Below the pieces are notes generated by a model, which was given only the letters and a program-made list of their open reading frames with translations, did not search any database and was not told where the DNA came from. A DNA stretch of 40,806 nucleotides from Ruegeria sp. HKCCD7303 (GTDB taxonomy: Bacteria > Pseudomonadota > Alphaproteobacteria > Rhodobacterales > Rhodobacteraceae), in assembly GCF_013111185.1 (NCBI RefSeq), contig NZ_WVRE01000014.1, positions 1 to 40,806 on the forward strand, in the 5' to 3' direction. A program made the translations under genes and the position numbers. This document shows, in pieces, positions 24,125-34,000 of this stretch. The stretch's first letter is position 1. The number at the start of each line of letters is the position of its first letter.

Positions 24125-27100
24125 TCAGGTATTAACGGCAGTAAGAACGCGGGATGCCCTTTGCGCATCCGGAGTGTCTGTGCCGGGCTCGAGTGCCTTG
24201 AGAACAGTCGCCAACCGATTTCGGGTGGTCCGATCCTCGGTTCCGAGTACGTCATCCAGCGTCAGCAAAGCCCGCAACTCCAACGAGCGGGCATTGTTGC
24301 CGCGTGCCAGGTCCACAGCTTCGGACAGGCTTTCGACCGCTGCGGTGCGGTCACCCATCGTTGCCTGCACCACACCCAACAGACGTTTCAGTTCAGCGTC
24401 CCAGAAATGCTGACCCAACATCGCCGACATCTGGCTGCCTGTTTGCAACACGCCCAGCGCTATTTCGGGGTTGCCCTGATCCGTATGCGCGCTGGCCATA
24501 ATGGCAAAGCCCAGACCCACAGCAGACTGACTGCCGCTGCCGGACAGGATGCCAAGCCCCGCTTCGATGTCTTGCAGGCGTTGTGCAGGCGGATCAACCT
24601 TTTGACCCGCGCGCAGTAGCAGGCATAACCCTTGCCAAAACGGTATCCCAAGATTGGCGCAGAACATAACTGTTTCGTCCGCGACCTCATAAGCCAACGC
24701 CTCATCCCCTCGGTAATGATGAATGAGCGCCAGATAAGAGCGTGCGGCGGCAAGGCTGAGGGCGGATTCAAGCCCTTCGGCAAGGGCAACCCCCTGACAT
24801 GCCCGTCTGAGACCGGTTTGCGCCGCCCCTAACCACCAATGCGAGGCCGCAGCAGCCCCATAGGCCACAACACCCTGATCGGTACCGACACCGTAGGTCA
24901 CATTTGCAAAATCTTCGGGTTGATATAGCGAGACCGCCGTTTCCGCATGGTCCAGCGCGTCTTGTACATCACCGATCTGAAACTTCGCATTTGCGAGTGA
25001 AGAATGGGCCCGAAGCAACCCAATGCGATGATTGGCAGGTTCTGACCACGACAATATCTGAAGCGCAAAGTCACAGGCTTTGCCGCAGTCGCCCTTCCCA
25101 ATCCAATAGGCGGCCAACCCATTCAGTGCCGAGGACCGCTCATCATAGTCCTTTAGCGTTTCTGCTATGCTCAGCGCACGTTCCCATACCGGAACGATTT
25201 CATCTGATCCAAACCCGCGCACTCCCATCAAAGCGTTACCCAGCAATATCTGTAGCGACAGCTCAGAAACGTGGCGCTCGGGCGATTCCGGTGCGCCTTC
25301 CAACGCTTCTAGCGCGCGCCTGTACAGCGTTGCGGCGTCCTCGACCGCAGCCTGTTTTGCTGCGCTTCGACCTGCTTTTTTGAACCACTCCGCAGCTGGG
25401 TTGAACTGCTCGGACTCAAGCAAATGGTAGGCCACCACAGACGGAGCCATGCCTCCTTGCCGGCTGAACTGGGTCGTCAACTGATCTGCCGTTACTGCAT
25501 GAAGCGCCTTGCGACGCTGACGCAGCAAAGTGCCATAAGCTCCATCGCGGGTCAGGGCGTGGCGGAAGAAATAGCTGTCTGGTTGACCTTCATGCCGCCG
25601 GATAAGATCAGCCTCCAGTAGCTGGTCAAGCGCCGCATCCAATCCATCGGCGTCGAGTTCAGAGACCGCTGCCAGAAGCGTCCGATCAAACACCTGCCCC
25701 AGAACAGAAGCCACCTGAGCGGTACCTTTCGCGTTGCCCGACAGACGGTCAAGCTGTTGCATGACCAGACCATCAAGTGATGTTGGTATGAGGGAATGAC
25801 GCCCGGCCTCATCACGCAGCGCTTGTCGCGTCAGTTCTTCCAGAAACAACGGCACACCCTGCGCCCGATCAATCAGTTGCTGTATGTCTTCGGCGCTGAG
25901 GCGCTGAGCGTCATCGATCACGCGAATGAGCTCATGCGCCTCAGTGTCTTCCAGCGTCGCCAGTTCGATAACGCGGCCAAGCAGTTTCTTTGCCACCCCG
26001 TCTTTGGCATGTCGCGAAGTGACGACGCACAGGACCTTCGCAGGCGTATCCCTCTCCAACATCAAGTTCAGCAAGTCTATCGTCGTCGCATCGCTCCAAT
26101 GCAGATCTTCGCAAACCAAAACAACAGGGCGCTGATTGGAGAGAAACTCGATCCAGCGCACCAAGGTTTCCAACGTCAGCTTGCGCAGACTTTCCGGGCT
26201 CTCGTTCGCCAGCCCTGAGGATTCCGGCACATGGATACCCAGAAGGTTGGCAATGACGGGAAACGCATTGTCCGGCCTATCTTCCCAAGCTGCCAAACCG
26301 TCCTGCAACCGGGACGCGGCGTCCTCAGTTTCCTGTGAATCTGCAATCCCCAGACTTTTCAACGCCAATTCGATGAACGGATGCAGGGCCGCGCCGGTCT
26401 GCAATACATCACACCTGGCCTCAAGCCAGGTATGCGGCGTTTCATTAAGACCGGCCTGAAACCTGTCGATCAACGAACTTTTTCCCAATCCGGGCTCAGC
26501 AACGATGCTCACACTGGACCTAGAGCCATTAAGAACCGCCCCAAATTCTGAGGTCAGCGCAGACAGCTCCTCGCTTCGACCCACTAGAGCATTCATTTGC
26601 CGCACCGCAGATCGCTTTGCCGCCGCGGATCGGCGCAATTGATGAAGAACTACTTTGTCTGCAATCCCCTTCAGCTGAACCGGTGGCTGGGGTCTTGAAG
26701 CGAACTTTCCTTTCAGCAATTGCAGTGCGGATTCACTGGTGAAGATCGTGCCCGGCGATGCTGCTGATTGAATACGCGCAGCAACATTCACGGTCTCACC
26801 CAATAGAATGTCACCCAGACCTTCGCTACTTTGGCCGACGACCACTGGCCCGGCATGGATACCGACACGCGCTTGCAGCGGCGCCTTAAGCCGGGACTGA
26901 CCGACTTGGCCCAACCCCTGCAGCATCTCAAAAGCCGCGCGCACGGCCCGTTCTGCGTCATTTTCCTGCGCTTGTGGGTACCCGAAATAAACAAGAAGCC
27001 CATCACCCAGATAATGCGCGATTTTTCCACCGAATTTTTCGAATGCCGCACTTCCGAACTTTTGAAACGCCAACATAAGATCGGCGAAATCTTCGGAATC

Positions 27101-27214
27101 CATCTTGGTGCTTAGCTCGGTAGAGCCCACAACATCGACAAAAGCAAGAACAAGCCGCCGCCTCTCACCGCTGAGTCCAGAGTCTTTATGAGTACCAGCG
27201 GAGGTCTTTGCCAT
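24125..27214 (-). CDS. Class III nucleotide cyclase fused to STAND-type ATPase and TPR region
   Basis: A 1029-aa protein. Residues about 17-175 are a class III cyclase domain with the metal aspartates in AFVDVVGST and HYLGDGLLVYFGYP, and the transition-state asparagine and arginine in ETVNVAARIQSA. Residues about 205-470 are an AAA/STAND ATPase with Walker A AEPGLGKSS and Walker B VVLVCEDLHWSDA. The remainder (about 560-1029) is a helical TPR-like array with recurring A/L-rich pairs. Such proteins are thought to make cAMP or cGMP when the sensor arm is triggered. The ATG at 27214 has AGGTGA upstream; a TTG at 27232 is the alternative. It is the first gene of an operon with the deoxyribosyltransferase-like gene and divergent from a metallophosphoesterase. 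Confidence 0.9.
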   Translation of the reverse strand: MAKTSAGTHKDSGLSGERRRLVLAFVDVVGSTELSTKMDSEDFADLMLAFQKFGSAAFEKFGGKIAHYLGDGLLVYFGYPQAQENDAERAVRAAFEMLQGLGQVGQSRLKAPLQARVGIHAGPVVVGQSSEGLGDILLGETVNVAARIQSAASPGTIFTSESALQLLKGKFASRPQPPVQLKGIADKVVLHQLRRSAAAKRSAVRQMNALVGRSEELSALTSEFGAVLNGSRSSVSIVAEPGLGKSSLIDRFQAGLNETPHTWLEARCDVLQTGAALHPFIELALKSLGIADSQETEDAASRLQDGLAAWEDRPDNAFPVIANLLGIHVPESSGLANESPESLRKLTLETLVRWIEFLSNQRPVVLVCEDLHWSDATTIDLLNLMLERDTPAKVLCVVTSRHAKDGVAKKLLGRVIELATLEDTEAHELIRVIDDAQRLSAEDIQQLIDRAQGVPLFLEELTRQALRDEAGRHSLIPTSLDGLVMQQLDRLSGNAKGTAQVASVLGQVFDRTLLAAVSELDADGLDAALDQLLEADLIRRHEGQPDSYFFRHALTRDGAYGTLLRQRRKALHAVTADQLTTQFSRQGGMAPSVVAYHLLESEQFNPAAEWFKKAGRSAAKQAAVEDAATLYRRALEALEGAPESPERHVSELSLQILLGNALMGVRGFGSDEIVPVWERALSIAETLKDYDERSSALNGLAAYWIGKGDCGKACDFALQILSWSEPANHRIGLLRAHSSLANAKFQIGDVQDALDHAETAVSLYQPEDFANVTYGVGTDQGVVAYGAAAASHWWLGAAQTGLRRACQGVALAEGLESALSLAAARSYLALIHHYRGDEALAYEVADETVMFCANLGIPFWQGLCLLLRAGQKVDPPAQRLQDIEAGLGILSGSGSQSAVGLGFAIMASAHTDQGNPEIALGVLQTGSQMSAMLGQHFWDAELKRLLGVVQATMGDRTAAVESLSEAVDLARGNNARSLELRALLTLDDVLGTEDRTTRNRLATVLKALEPGTDTPDAQRASRVLTAVNT

Positions 27215-27332
27215 AAGGTCACCTGCGCGCAAAAATGAAAAAACAGTCTAGTTAAAAGCAAGCTATTGTTCAAACAAACACGCAAAGGTGTCACTAGGTC
27301 AAGTTTTGTGATACCTCTCAGAAATAGTCAGC

Positions 27333-27357
27333 CCTCGTGTTCAAGACGAGCACGAGG
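27333..27357. promoter_or_regulatory. Inverted repeat in the divergent promoter region
   Basis: CCTCGTG, 11 bases, CACGAGG lies between the cyclase and metallophosphoesterase starts, about 40 bases before the latter. It is a candidate operator or a leader hairpin. Confidence 0.35.
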
Positions 27358-27395
27358 CAACAAAACGTTATTAAAACATATATATTGGGTGGATT

Positions 27396-28823
27396 ATGGG
27401 CGACATCAGATATGTCTGTCTTTCGGATATGCATTTCGGGGCGGATAACAGTATTTTAACCCGTCTGGACGCAACCAACGGGCAAGTAGACCCGATGCAC
27501 CCAAGCGATGTTCTGATCCACCTGGCGAACTGCCTGAGGCACCTGATCAACGAAAACTCACGCGACCGACTGCCAACGCTTATTCTGAATGGCGACATTC
27601 TTGATCTGGCCTTCAGCACCGAAAATGTCGCTGCAATGGCGTTTCGGCACTTTCTTGAACTGACCATGCCGGAAGACCCGGCCGCCCGGCTTTTCGACCC
27701 CGAGATTGTGTTCATTCCCGGCAATCACGACCATCACCTGTGGGAAACCTGTCGAGAACGCCAATATGCAGAGTCTTTGAGTTCCGCCGATTGGAGCAAT
27801 CCCCTGCCCCGCCCACCGCACATCACTCCGATGCGCGACCCGCAAGGGGTGCCAAGCTATTTCGTGAATGCAATCACACACAGCCTTCCCTGGCTTTCAG
27901 AAACCCGGATCAAAACCGTTTATCCAAACTTCGCCATCACGTCCGGGAACAGGCTGATCGTGGTCAGCCATGGGCACTTCATCGAAGACGCCTATCTGAT
28001 GGTCAGTGAGTTCGCAGATCTTCTGTACCCAAAGACTACTCCGCCCGAGACGATGGAGGCATGGGAGGCGCAGAACTTTGCCTGGATCGATTTCGTCTGG
28101 TCGGTTCTGGGCCGATCTGGGCACATCGGGGTCGACGAAGAAAACGTCTATAATACTGAAAACAGCCCCAAAGCGATTGGATCACTGCTGGGCAGTGCTG
28201 CCCGAAATCTAGTTCTGAAAAAGGGCGGCGCGACCGGGAAGACACTTGCCAATGGCGTCGGCGAAATGGTCAGCGCGCTGGTCACCGACAATTTTGAACG
28301 TGGGCAGACCGATACCCTACTCAGCGACGACGGAGCAGGCGTCAAACGGTTCATGCAGATCCCTGTTCAAGAGCAAATAAAATCAGAGTTCGGCCCGAGC
28401 GTTCCTTCACAAGTTTCTCTTGTATTTGGCCACACGCACAAACCTTTTGAATCGGTCATGCCGTTGGAACATTTTTTTGTGCCAAATTTCGCCGCCTACA
28501 ACAGCGGCGGCTGGGTTGTCGACAGCCCCGAAGTCAAACCGCTTATCGGAGGCGCAATCGTATTGATTGACGAGGACGCCAATCTCGCCTCGTTGCGCAT
28601 GTATAACGAGGGCCACGACACATCGGACTATCGCGTCTCGGTCCAAATCGCCGAGAACCAGGACGAAGCGGATAACCCGCTATTTGCGCAACTGTCCAAA
28701 TCCGTTGACTCCCAGAAATGGCCCTGGTCGGATTTCTCCAAGGCCGCAGCCGTAGCTGTAAAACAGCACAACGCGCGCTTAGCCGATTTCCTTAAAGGCA
28801 AAGACAGTACAGGACAGGGTTAA
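27396..28823 (+). CDS. Calcineurin-like metallophosphoesterase
   Basis: A 475-aa phosphoesterase with all metal-binding motifs of the family in order: D11-x-H13 (CLSDMHFGAD), GDILD, the GNHDHH motif, VVSHGHF and the late GHTHKPFE. The family hydrolyses phosphodiesters or monoesters, including cyclic nucleotides in class III phosphodiesterases. The inserted region (about 190-310) and the C-terminal tail are longer than in CpdA-type enzymes, so the substrate is open. The ATG follows GGGTGGA closely. Divergent position next to the cyclase operon suggests it could lower the cyclic nucleotide level or otherwise counter the system; that is inference. Confidence 0.87.
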   Translation: MGDIRYVCLSDMHFGADNSILTRLDATNGQVDPMHPSDVLIHLANCLRHLINENSRDRLPTLILNGDILDLAFSTENVAAMAFRHFLELTMPEDPAARLFDPEIVFIPGNHDHHLWETCRERQYAESLSSADWSNPLPRPPHITPMRDPQGVPSYFVNAITHSLPWLSETRIKTVYPNFAITSGNRLIVVSHGHFIEDAYLMVSEFADLLYPKTTPPETMEAWEAQNFAWIDFVWSVLGRSGHIGVDEENVYNTENSPKAIGSLLGSAARNLVLKKGGATGKTLANGVGEMVSALVTDNFERGQTDTLLSDDGAGVKRFMQIPVQEQIKSEFGPSVPSQVSLVFGHTHKPFESVMPLEHFFVPNFAAYNSGGWVVDSPEVKPLIGGAIVLIDEDANLASLRMYNEGHDTSDYRVSVQIAENQDEADNPLFAQLSKSVDSQKWPWSDFSKAAAVAVKQHNARLADFLKGKDSTGQG

Positions 28824-28912
28824 TGGGCCTAAGATCAATTGAGCATCACGAAGCCGTGCAGCCCAAGGTCGAAATGACCATCTAGAAAGCACTTAAAAGT
28901 TCAGCCAAAAAA

Positions 28913-28957
28913 GGTACCGGGGCGGAAACGAACCACCGCCACGAGGATTTTCGATCA
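28913..28957 (-). repeat. Degenerate tRNA-Phe 3'-end fragment
   Basis: The minus strand carries a damaged copy of the T arm and anticodon-loop part of tRNA-Phe(GAA). It matches the better fragment at 36125-36171 in about 40 of 46 positions with one base missing, in the same orientation. It looks like an old attachment scar. The rest of 28824-29536 shows no gene that I can support: two frames overlap on opposite strands around 29210-29480 with no family resemblance. Confidence 0.75.
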
Positions 28958-29536
28958 AGTTTCATACTTGATTTTAAGAAGTTACAAAAAACTGCGTCAC
29001 GTTGTGTAGAGCTTATGGAAACTGGGTTTCAAGAGAAAGCGGTGCGCCGATCACACTTCTGCGGTGCAGCTCCAGGGCATGAGGCGGCTGATATTGACCC
29101 GTTTCAAGTCGGACAGTGATTGGTTGAGCTAGGAGTGCGGATTCTCGATAAGTGGCAGATAATTTGGTAACGAGCCCCGGTTGGCTTCGCGTGGGCTGGG
29201 TTGGCGCTTGATCAGGCAGACGTTTGCTTTGTCCTCGACATGGATCGCGATCTACGCCGTCTCGATACCTTCCGGCGCCAGTCCACACTTATTGAGGCAA
29301 ATCTTTTCAGACCTGCACCCGAACTGCTTGTAGTCTGCGACCCGCTTCTCTGGCTGAACGATGCGCGCCGCTGTCCGGATGATGATGATCCCATCATCCT
29401 ACTGGTCAGTCCGAGACCGAGCCAGCAGAACAACAGAAATAGCCTCGCCCGCTCAAGAATTGATCCTGACGAAGCAAGCACTATTTGCGGCGGGAGCCTG
29501 CAAAGGGATGCTCGTCCGCCGCAGAATGTTGCCGAC

Positions 29537-30472
29537 TTATTTTGTGTTCACGATTGGTGGATTTTTGCAGCGTCCTAAACAGTAATGAACGCCAGCAGCG
29601 GCTCCGGGTTGTAGTGTCGGTGGTGGGGTTGTGGGAAACAGCATGTCAACACACGCGTCAGGGTCCACCTTAAAGTACGCAGCGATGCGCGGTGGCATTC
29701 CCGCAGTAGCGCTGGTGTACATCTTCCATGCTGGGTTGCTATTTTTGCTTTTAGCATTCGCCTCCCAGTAGTTTACAACGCGAATGTTTCGCCCATTTGC
29801 ATACAACTTATAATTCAAGTTTTGATTGTCCGGCGAAGCTTTGATTTTCAAACCCGTTGCATTAGCCGCGGCCGGAAAAATGTTGTTGGGATCGTTGTTG
29901 TTTCTTTTTTCGACGCGAGCGCTTGATGCTTCAACGTGGAAATACTGATAACGGAACTTATTGTTTTTGTTCTTAGCTTTGGGGATTTCGGTTACCATTA
30001 GAACGCAAAGTCGTAAGTTGCCATTCTCGTAATGGTAGCCCTGCAAAGCCGGGTCATGAGCGCATTTTTCTAGGATTTGGCCTTTAACAAAGACCTCCGT
30101 TTTCCCGTTTGCTTTCCTGCCCGCTTCTGCAACTCGAACCAAAGATTGACCTGTAATTCCCGACAAACTTCCAAACTTCTTGGTGTCATTCTTTAGTCTT
30201 TGAATACAAGCGTTCAATGAACCATTTCTTTCGCACTGATCCGGCGCAAGTACATGCAATACATTTACGAACTCTTGCTCATCCAGATCTGCTATTTTTT
30301 TTGGAGGATCGTTACGGTTACCGTTAGATCCTCCAGCTACAAATTTTAGATCTGGGATGCTTTGTACATTAAAGATTTCTCCTGTTTCCGAGTTAATTGG
30401 CCCTTGTGTACAGCCAGTCAGAACAAAACCCATGGATGTCGCCAATACTGTCCCCAACAAGTACTTTCGCAT
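29537..30472 (-). CDS. Predicted lipoprotein, unknown function
   Basis: A 311-aa protein starting MRKYLLGTVLATSMGFVLTG with the lipobox LTGC (cysteine 21), so it is exported and lipid-anchored. After a short asparagine-rich linker (GGSNGNRNDPPKK) it has a domain rich in charged residues with several cysteines (ECNG-type, KCAH, LRLCVLM, PDACVDM, YCLGRCKN) that may form disulfides. No known domain is recognised. The ATG at 30472 has GGAGG five bases upstream, which is preferred over an extension to 30514. AT-rich compared with the core, between the tRNA-Phe fragment and the second cyclase gene. Confidence 0.75.
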   Translation of the reverse strand: MRKYLLGTVLATSMGFVLTGCTQGPINSETGEIFNVQSIPDLKFVAGGSNGNRNDPPKKIADLDEQEFVNVLHVLAPDQCERNGSLNACIQRLKNDTKKFGSLSGITGQSLVRVAEAGRKANGKTEVFVKGQILEKCAHDPALQGYHYENGNLRLCVLMVTEIPKAKNKNNKFRYQYFHVEASSARVEKRNNNDPNNIFPAAANATGLKIKASPDNQNLNYKLYANGRNIRVVNYWEANAKSKNSNPAWKMYTSATAGMPPRIAAYFKVDPDACVDMLFPTTPPPTLQPGAAAGVHYCLGRCKNPPIVNTK

Positions 30473-30580
30473 AATCGCCTCCAGACAAAACAGTAAGTTA
30501 TATACATACCACAAAGTGCTTCAAAAACTCAGTGATTTTGCAAAAATGAATCTTGGTACTATCATAAGCCGTAATTTGGG

Positions 30581-33500
30581 TCAGCTATTCGATCCTGGCG
30601 AACCGAATTGAATTTCGACTTCTCTAACGATTTTGTCCGTCAGAAGATCGTGAAATCTTATCGGGGAATCCTCTAAGAGTTTCTTTGCTTTAGCGATCTG
30701 ACTGGCAGCCTCTTCTACTTCGCCTTTGCAAAGGCATGCTGAGGCAAGCAATGTGTGAGAAAATGCTACGATCTGACCCGACCCGGTAGCTTTGTATCTC
30801 TCTAGACCCGACCGTATCCTTTCGATGCCGCCATCTGCGCTTCCGCATTTTGCTTCTGCCCAACCAAGAATGATGCTTGACCACGCTTCCCAATACTGGA
30901 ACTCGATCTTTTCGCTCGTTCGATGTGCTTCGGAGGCAAATTCACGGGATCGCTCGGGGTCGTTTACAGTACAATAGATCGTTGCGATGATGCTAAGTGC
31001 ATAACATCTGGTAAACTCGCTTGTTTGCGCGTTAGTGAGTGCAATCGCGGCCTCAAGCTCATCTTGAATTGCTTCGAGCTTCAATTCCTTCAGCGCGATG
31101 GCCCAACACCGCATCACGGTGTCAACGACGGCTGAGTTTGCCGGATAGTAACGGTGCAGATCCTCGGGGTCTGATTGTTTGTGAAATTTCAAGGCGAGAT
31201 CAAAATGAGAAATCGCTCGGTCAAATTCACCCAACAGAACAAGCGCCATCCCCTTATAATGGTGACAAAGGGTATGCATAGCCGATGACGTTTCGGTTTC
31301 TATGACAAGCGCCATGCGTTCACAATGCTCGAACGCGACGTCTGGCCGTCCGGCAATGAGATTGTCCCCTGCGAGTTGATTGAGGTTAGTGAAAACGGCC
31401 TCTTTATCTCCGACCTTCTCTTTGAGTTGGATCAAACGGTCGAGGTTCACGCCAATATCAGGAGATCCCCAACCACGCATTTCGAGCGCCAAATATAGGT
31501 TCTGTCGCAGTTCGATTTCAATCTCATCCGACCCAGCATCCCAGTCCAGACTATTATGCGCTTCAAGAGCAGCTGAAAGGTGCGCGACTGCTTCTTGGCT
31601 AGCGAATTTCTGCAAACTTACTTGAGCTGCCAGCTTCCACTGATCCCGAGCTGCCGCATGGTTTTCGGCTTCTTTAAAATGAAGGGCAAGGATCTCCGGG
31701 TTGCGATCGCAGTAATTGGGGAAATCCCGCGTCATTACGTTTGCAATACGATGGTGTAGTTGCTTGGCCTTCTGAGGTAGTATGGCATCGTAAGCAGTGT
31801 CGCGTATTAGCGCGTGTCGAAACGAGAAACTATCTTCTCCCCTGCCTGATTTCATGACCAGTATCTGCGCACGAACAAGCGTGTTAAGTTCTTGTTCTAT
31901 TTCAGAAACATCTCGACCAGCCATTGCCGCCACTAGTTGCAACGAGAAACTTCGCCCCAATGCAGCGCAAACTGAAATTGTGTCAGGTGCCACCTTGAGG
32001 TGATCAAGCCGGGCACGAAACAAATCTTTCAAAGTCGTTGGAAATTCTGAATCGTCGTTTAGCGGAGCGTCTTTTACACCGTCCAAACCAACACGCTGAA
32101 ACATGTTAACCAGTTCTTCGATGAACAGGGGAACACCTTCTGATCGCTTTGCGATGGTCGCTTCAACGGTACGACGTATATCGCTTGAATTTAGTAGCAC
32201 CTCCACAAGATGGCGCGTCTCATTGTTACTCAATCGTGACAATGAAAGAGTAGTGACCTTGGAATTGCCATGCCAACGCGGAACATACTCAGGTCGATAA
32301 GTGCCGAGTACCATCACGCGTAATTCGTCCAATCGGTCGATCAAATTGCTCAGCAGTTCTTCTGATGATGGGTCCACCCAATGCAGATCCTCAAAAAGGA
32401 TAAGGACAGGGCTTTGCTCGGCCATCTTCTCAACATATCGCAGCAAAGCGTTCGTTATTCTAGATTTGGTTCCTTCGGGCGACGAAAAATCAATTTTTCC
32501 AACGCCTTCGATCGACAGAAGCTCTGAAAGCGGTGCAAGAAACTCCTTCGTGTATTGCTCGCCTGAAGCCACAAATGATTGTAGTTTCCTCAGTTTCGTT
32601 TCCTGAGTGTCCCCATCTTCAAGGCCGATAACATAATCAAGGTGTGACTTGACCGGATAAAACGGGCTGTTTTGATGGTAAGGCGAACATTGAAACACTA
32701 GGCGTCGCCCATTCGCTAAAGCCAAGTGTTTAAGAGTTTCTTCCGCAAGTCGTGATTTTCCTATTCCGGCTTCTCCGGAAAGAAAGACCGCCTGTCCTTC
32801 GCGCTGGCAGGACATCACCCAACGACCGCGTATTAGGTCTAGTTCCGACTTGCGCCCAATCAGAGGGGTCAGATCGCCACGTTTGCGCTTGTCAAAGCGG
32901 AGTTCGGTGTTTTTGGCTCCTTCAACCAGCCAAACTTTAACGGGATCAACGAATCCCTTCAATTGGTGATTACCAATCGCCTTGCATTTGAAATTGCTTC
33001 CCAACAGTTGCTGCGTGCGTTCAGAAATCGCTATTTGTCCAGGTGTCGCAACTGTCTGAAGTCGAGCAGCCAAGTTGGGAATATCTCCTAACGCGATGTT
33101 GTCCATGGATTGACTGGTATGATCCAGGTCTGCGACAACTACGTCACCCGTAGCGATACCGATACGTGCCGATAACTTCTGCGGTACCTTCATATCCCAA
33201 AGTCGAATTTTCTCCATTATCTGCAAGGCACTTAACGCGGCTCGCTCAGCATCATCTTCCTTTGCGTTTGGAAAACCAAAATATGAAACTATCCCGTCAC
33301 CAACAAGTTGGGCAAAAAACCCAAAGTTGTCATGAATGGCTTCGGTGCTACACTGCTGGAACTCCTTTAAAATATCTCGGTAAGCCTCAACACCAAGCTC
33401 ATGCACTAGACCGGTCGAATTCACTAGGTCGACAAACATTATTGTCATCTGACGCAGTTCACCAATCAGCCTTTCAGAGGTGGTCGATCCCTCGTGGATG

Positions 33501-33727
33501 CTTTTGACAGCTGGTTCTTGGGCATGAATTGACGCAACGGTCGAGTTTTCCCCCAACAATTGTGCGGCTCGTATTAGGCGTTTTCTGTCGCCTAAGGGGA
33601 TATTGAGACGGGCTAGGTCTTCGTCAGTCAATAAGGCAACAACATCGAGGTCAACAGAGTTTTCCTCAAAAGTTGCGAGGTATCTTTCCATTTTTACGGA
33701 GGCCAACCAGGCTTTTAGATCACTCAC
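30581..33727 (-). CDS. SAM domain / class III cyclase / STAND ATPase / TPR protein
   Basis: A 1048-aa protein. Residues 1-60 form a SAM domain (LKAWLASVKMERYLATFEEN ... LGDRKRLIRA). A class III cyclase domain follows at about 85-265 (MTIMFVDLVNST, QLVGDGIVSYFGFP, PNLAARLQTVATPGQ). An AAA/STAND ATPase spans about 285-520 (Walker A SGEAGIGKSRL, Walker B LILFEDLHWVDP). The rest (about 640-1040) is a helical TPR-like array. It starts at a GTG with GGGGGA seven bases upstream. It has the same layout as the protein at 24125-27214 plus the SAM domain, but no effector gene is coupled to it. It is AT-richer and lies inside the segment bounded by tRNA-Phe fragments. Confidence 0.9.
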   Translation of the reverse strand: MSDLKAWLASVKMERYLATFEENSVDLDVVALLTDEDLARLNIPLGDRKRLIRAAQLLGENSTVASIHAQEPAVKSIHEGSTTSERLIGELRQMTIMFVDLVNSTGLVHELGVEAYRDILKEFQQCSTEAIHDNFGFFAQLVGDGIVSYFGFPNAKEDDAERAALSALQIMEKIRLWDMKVPQKLSARIGIATGDVVVADLDHTSQSMDNIALGDIPNLAARLQTVATPGQIAISERTQQLLGSNFKCKAIGNHQLKGFVDPVKVWLVEGAKNTELRFDKRKRGDLTPLIGRKSELDLIRGRWVMSCQREGQAVFLSGEAGIGKSRLAEETLKHLALANGRRLVFQCSPYHQNSPFYPVKSHLDYVIGLEDGDTQETKLRKLQSFVASGEQYTKEFLAPLSELLSIEGVGKIDFSSPEGTKSRITNALLRYVEKMAEQSPVLILFEDLHWVDPSSEELLSNLIDRLDELRVMVLGTYRPEYVPRWHGNSKVTTLSLSRLSNNETRHLVEVLLNSSDIRRTVEATIAKRSEGVPLFIEELVNMFQRVGLDGVKDAPLNDDSEFPTTLKDLFRARLDHLKVAPDTISVCAALGRSFSLQLVAAMAGRDVSEIEQELNTLVRAQILVMKSGRGEDSFSFRHALIRDTAYDAILPQKAKQLHHRIANVMTRDFPNYCDRNPEILALHFKEAENHAAARDQWKLAAQVSLQKFASQEAVAHLSAALEAHNSLDWDAGSDEIEIELRQNLYLALEMRGWGSPDIGVNLDRLIQLKEKVGDKEAVFTNLNQLAGDNLIAGRPDVAFEHCERMALVIETETSSAMHTLCHHYKGMALVLLGEFDRAISHFDLALKFHKQSDPEDLHRYYPANSAVVDTVMRCWAIALKELKLEAIQDELEAAIALTNAQTSEFTRCYALSIIATIYCTVNDPERSREFASEAHRTSEKIEFQYWEAWSSIILGWAEAKCGSADGGIERIRSGLERYKATGSGQIVAFSHTLLASACLCKGEVEEAASQIAKAKKLLEDSPIRFHDLLTDKIVREVEIQFGSPGSNS

Positions 33728-34000
33728 AGCCTATCCCCCAACCAACAGCACATCGAAAAGAAGGTATTGAATGTGTAGATATTAACGCGTCGCAAAATTC
33801 TGCATCAAGCCGACGGACTTGTCAAAACGATCAATATTAACTCTTTGAGGATTGACCTTCCATTTGATCGTCAAACGGCCGAATGGAAACGAACTGAGCT
33901 ACGAGGTATTTGTTCACTTCGGCAATAGCATTTAGAGACCAGATGTTGTTTTACACGACCCCTTGAGCAACCCGGTCTGACTGCTCCAATTTGATTATTC

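Noticed and set aside
29201..29578. 125-aa plus-strand frame and an overlapping 89-aa minus-strand frame
   Set aside because: Both look like chance frames: low-complexity composition, no ribosome site and no recognisable family.
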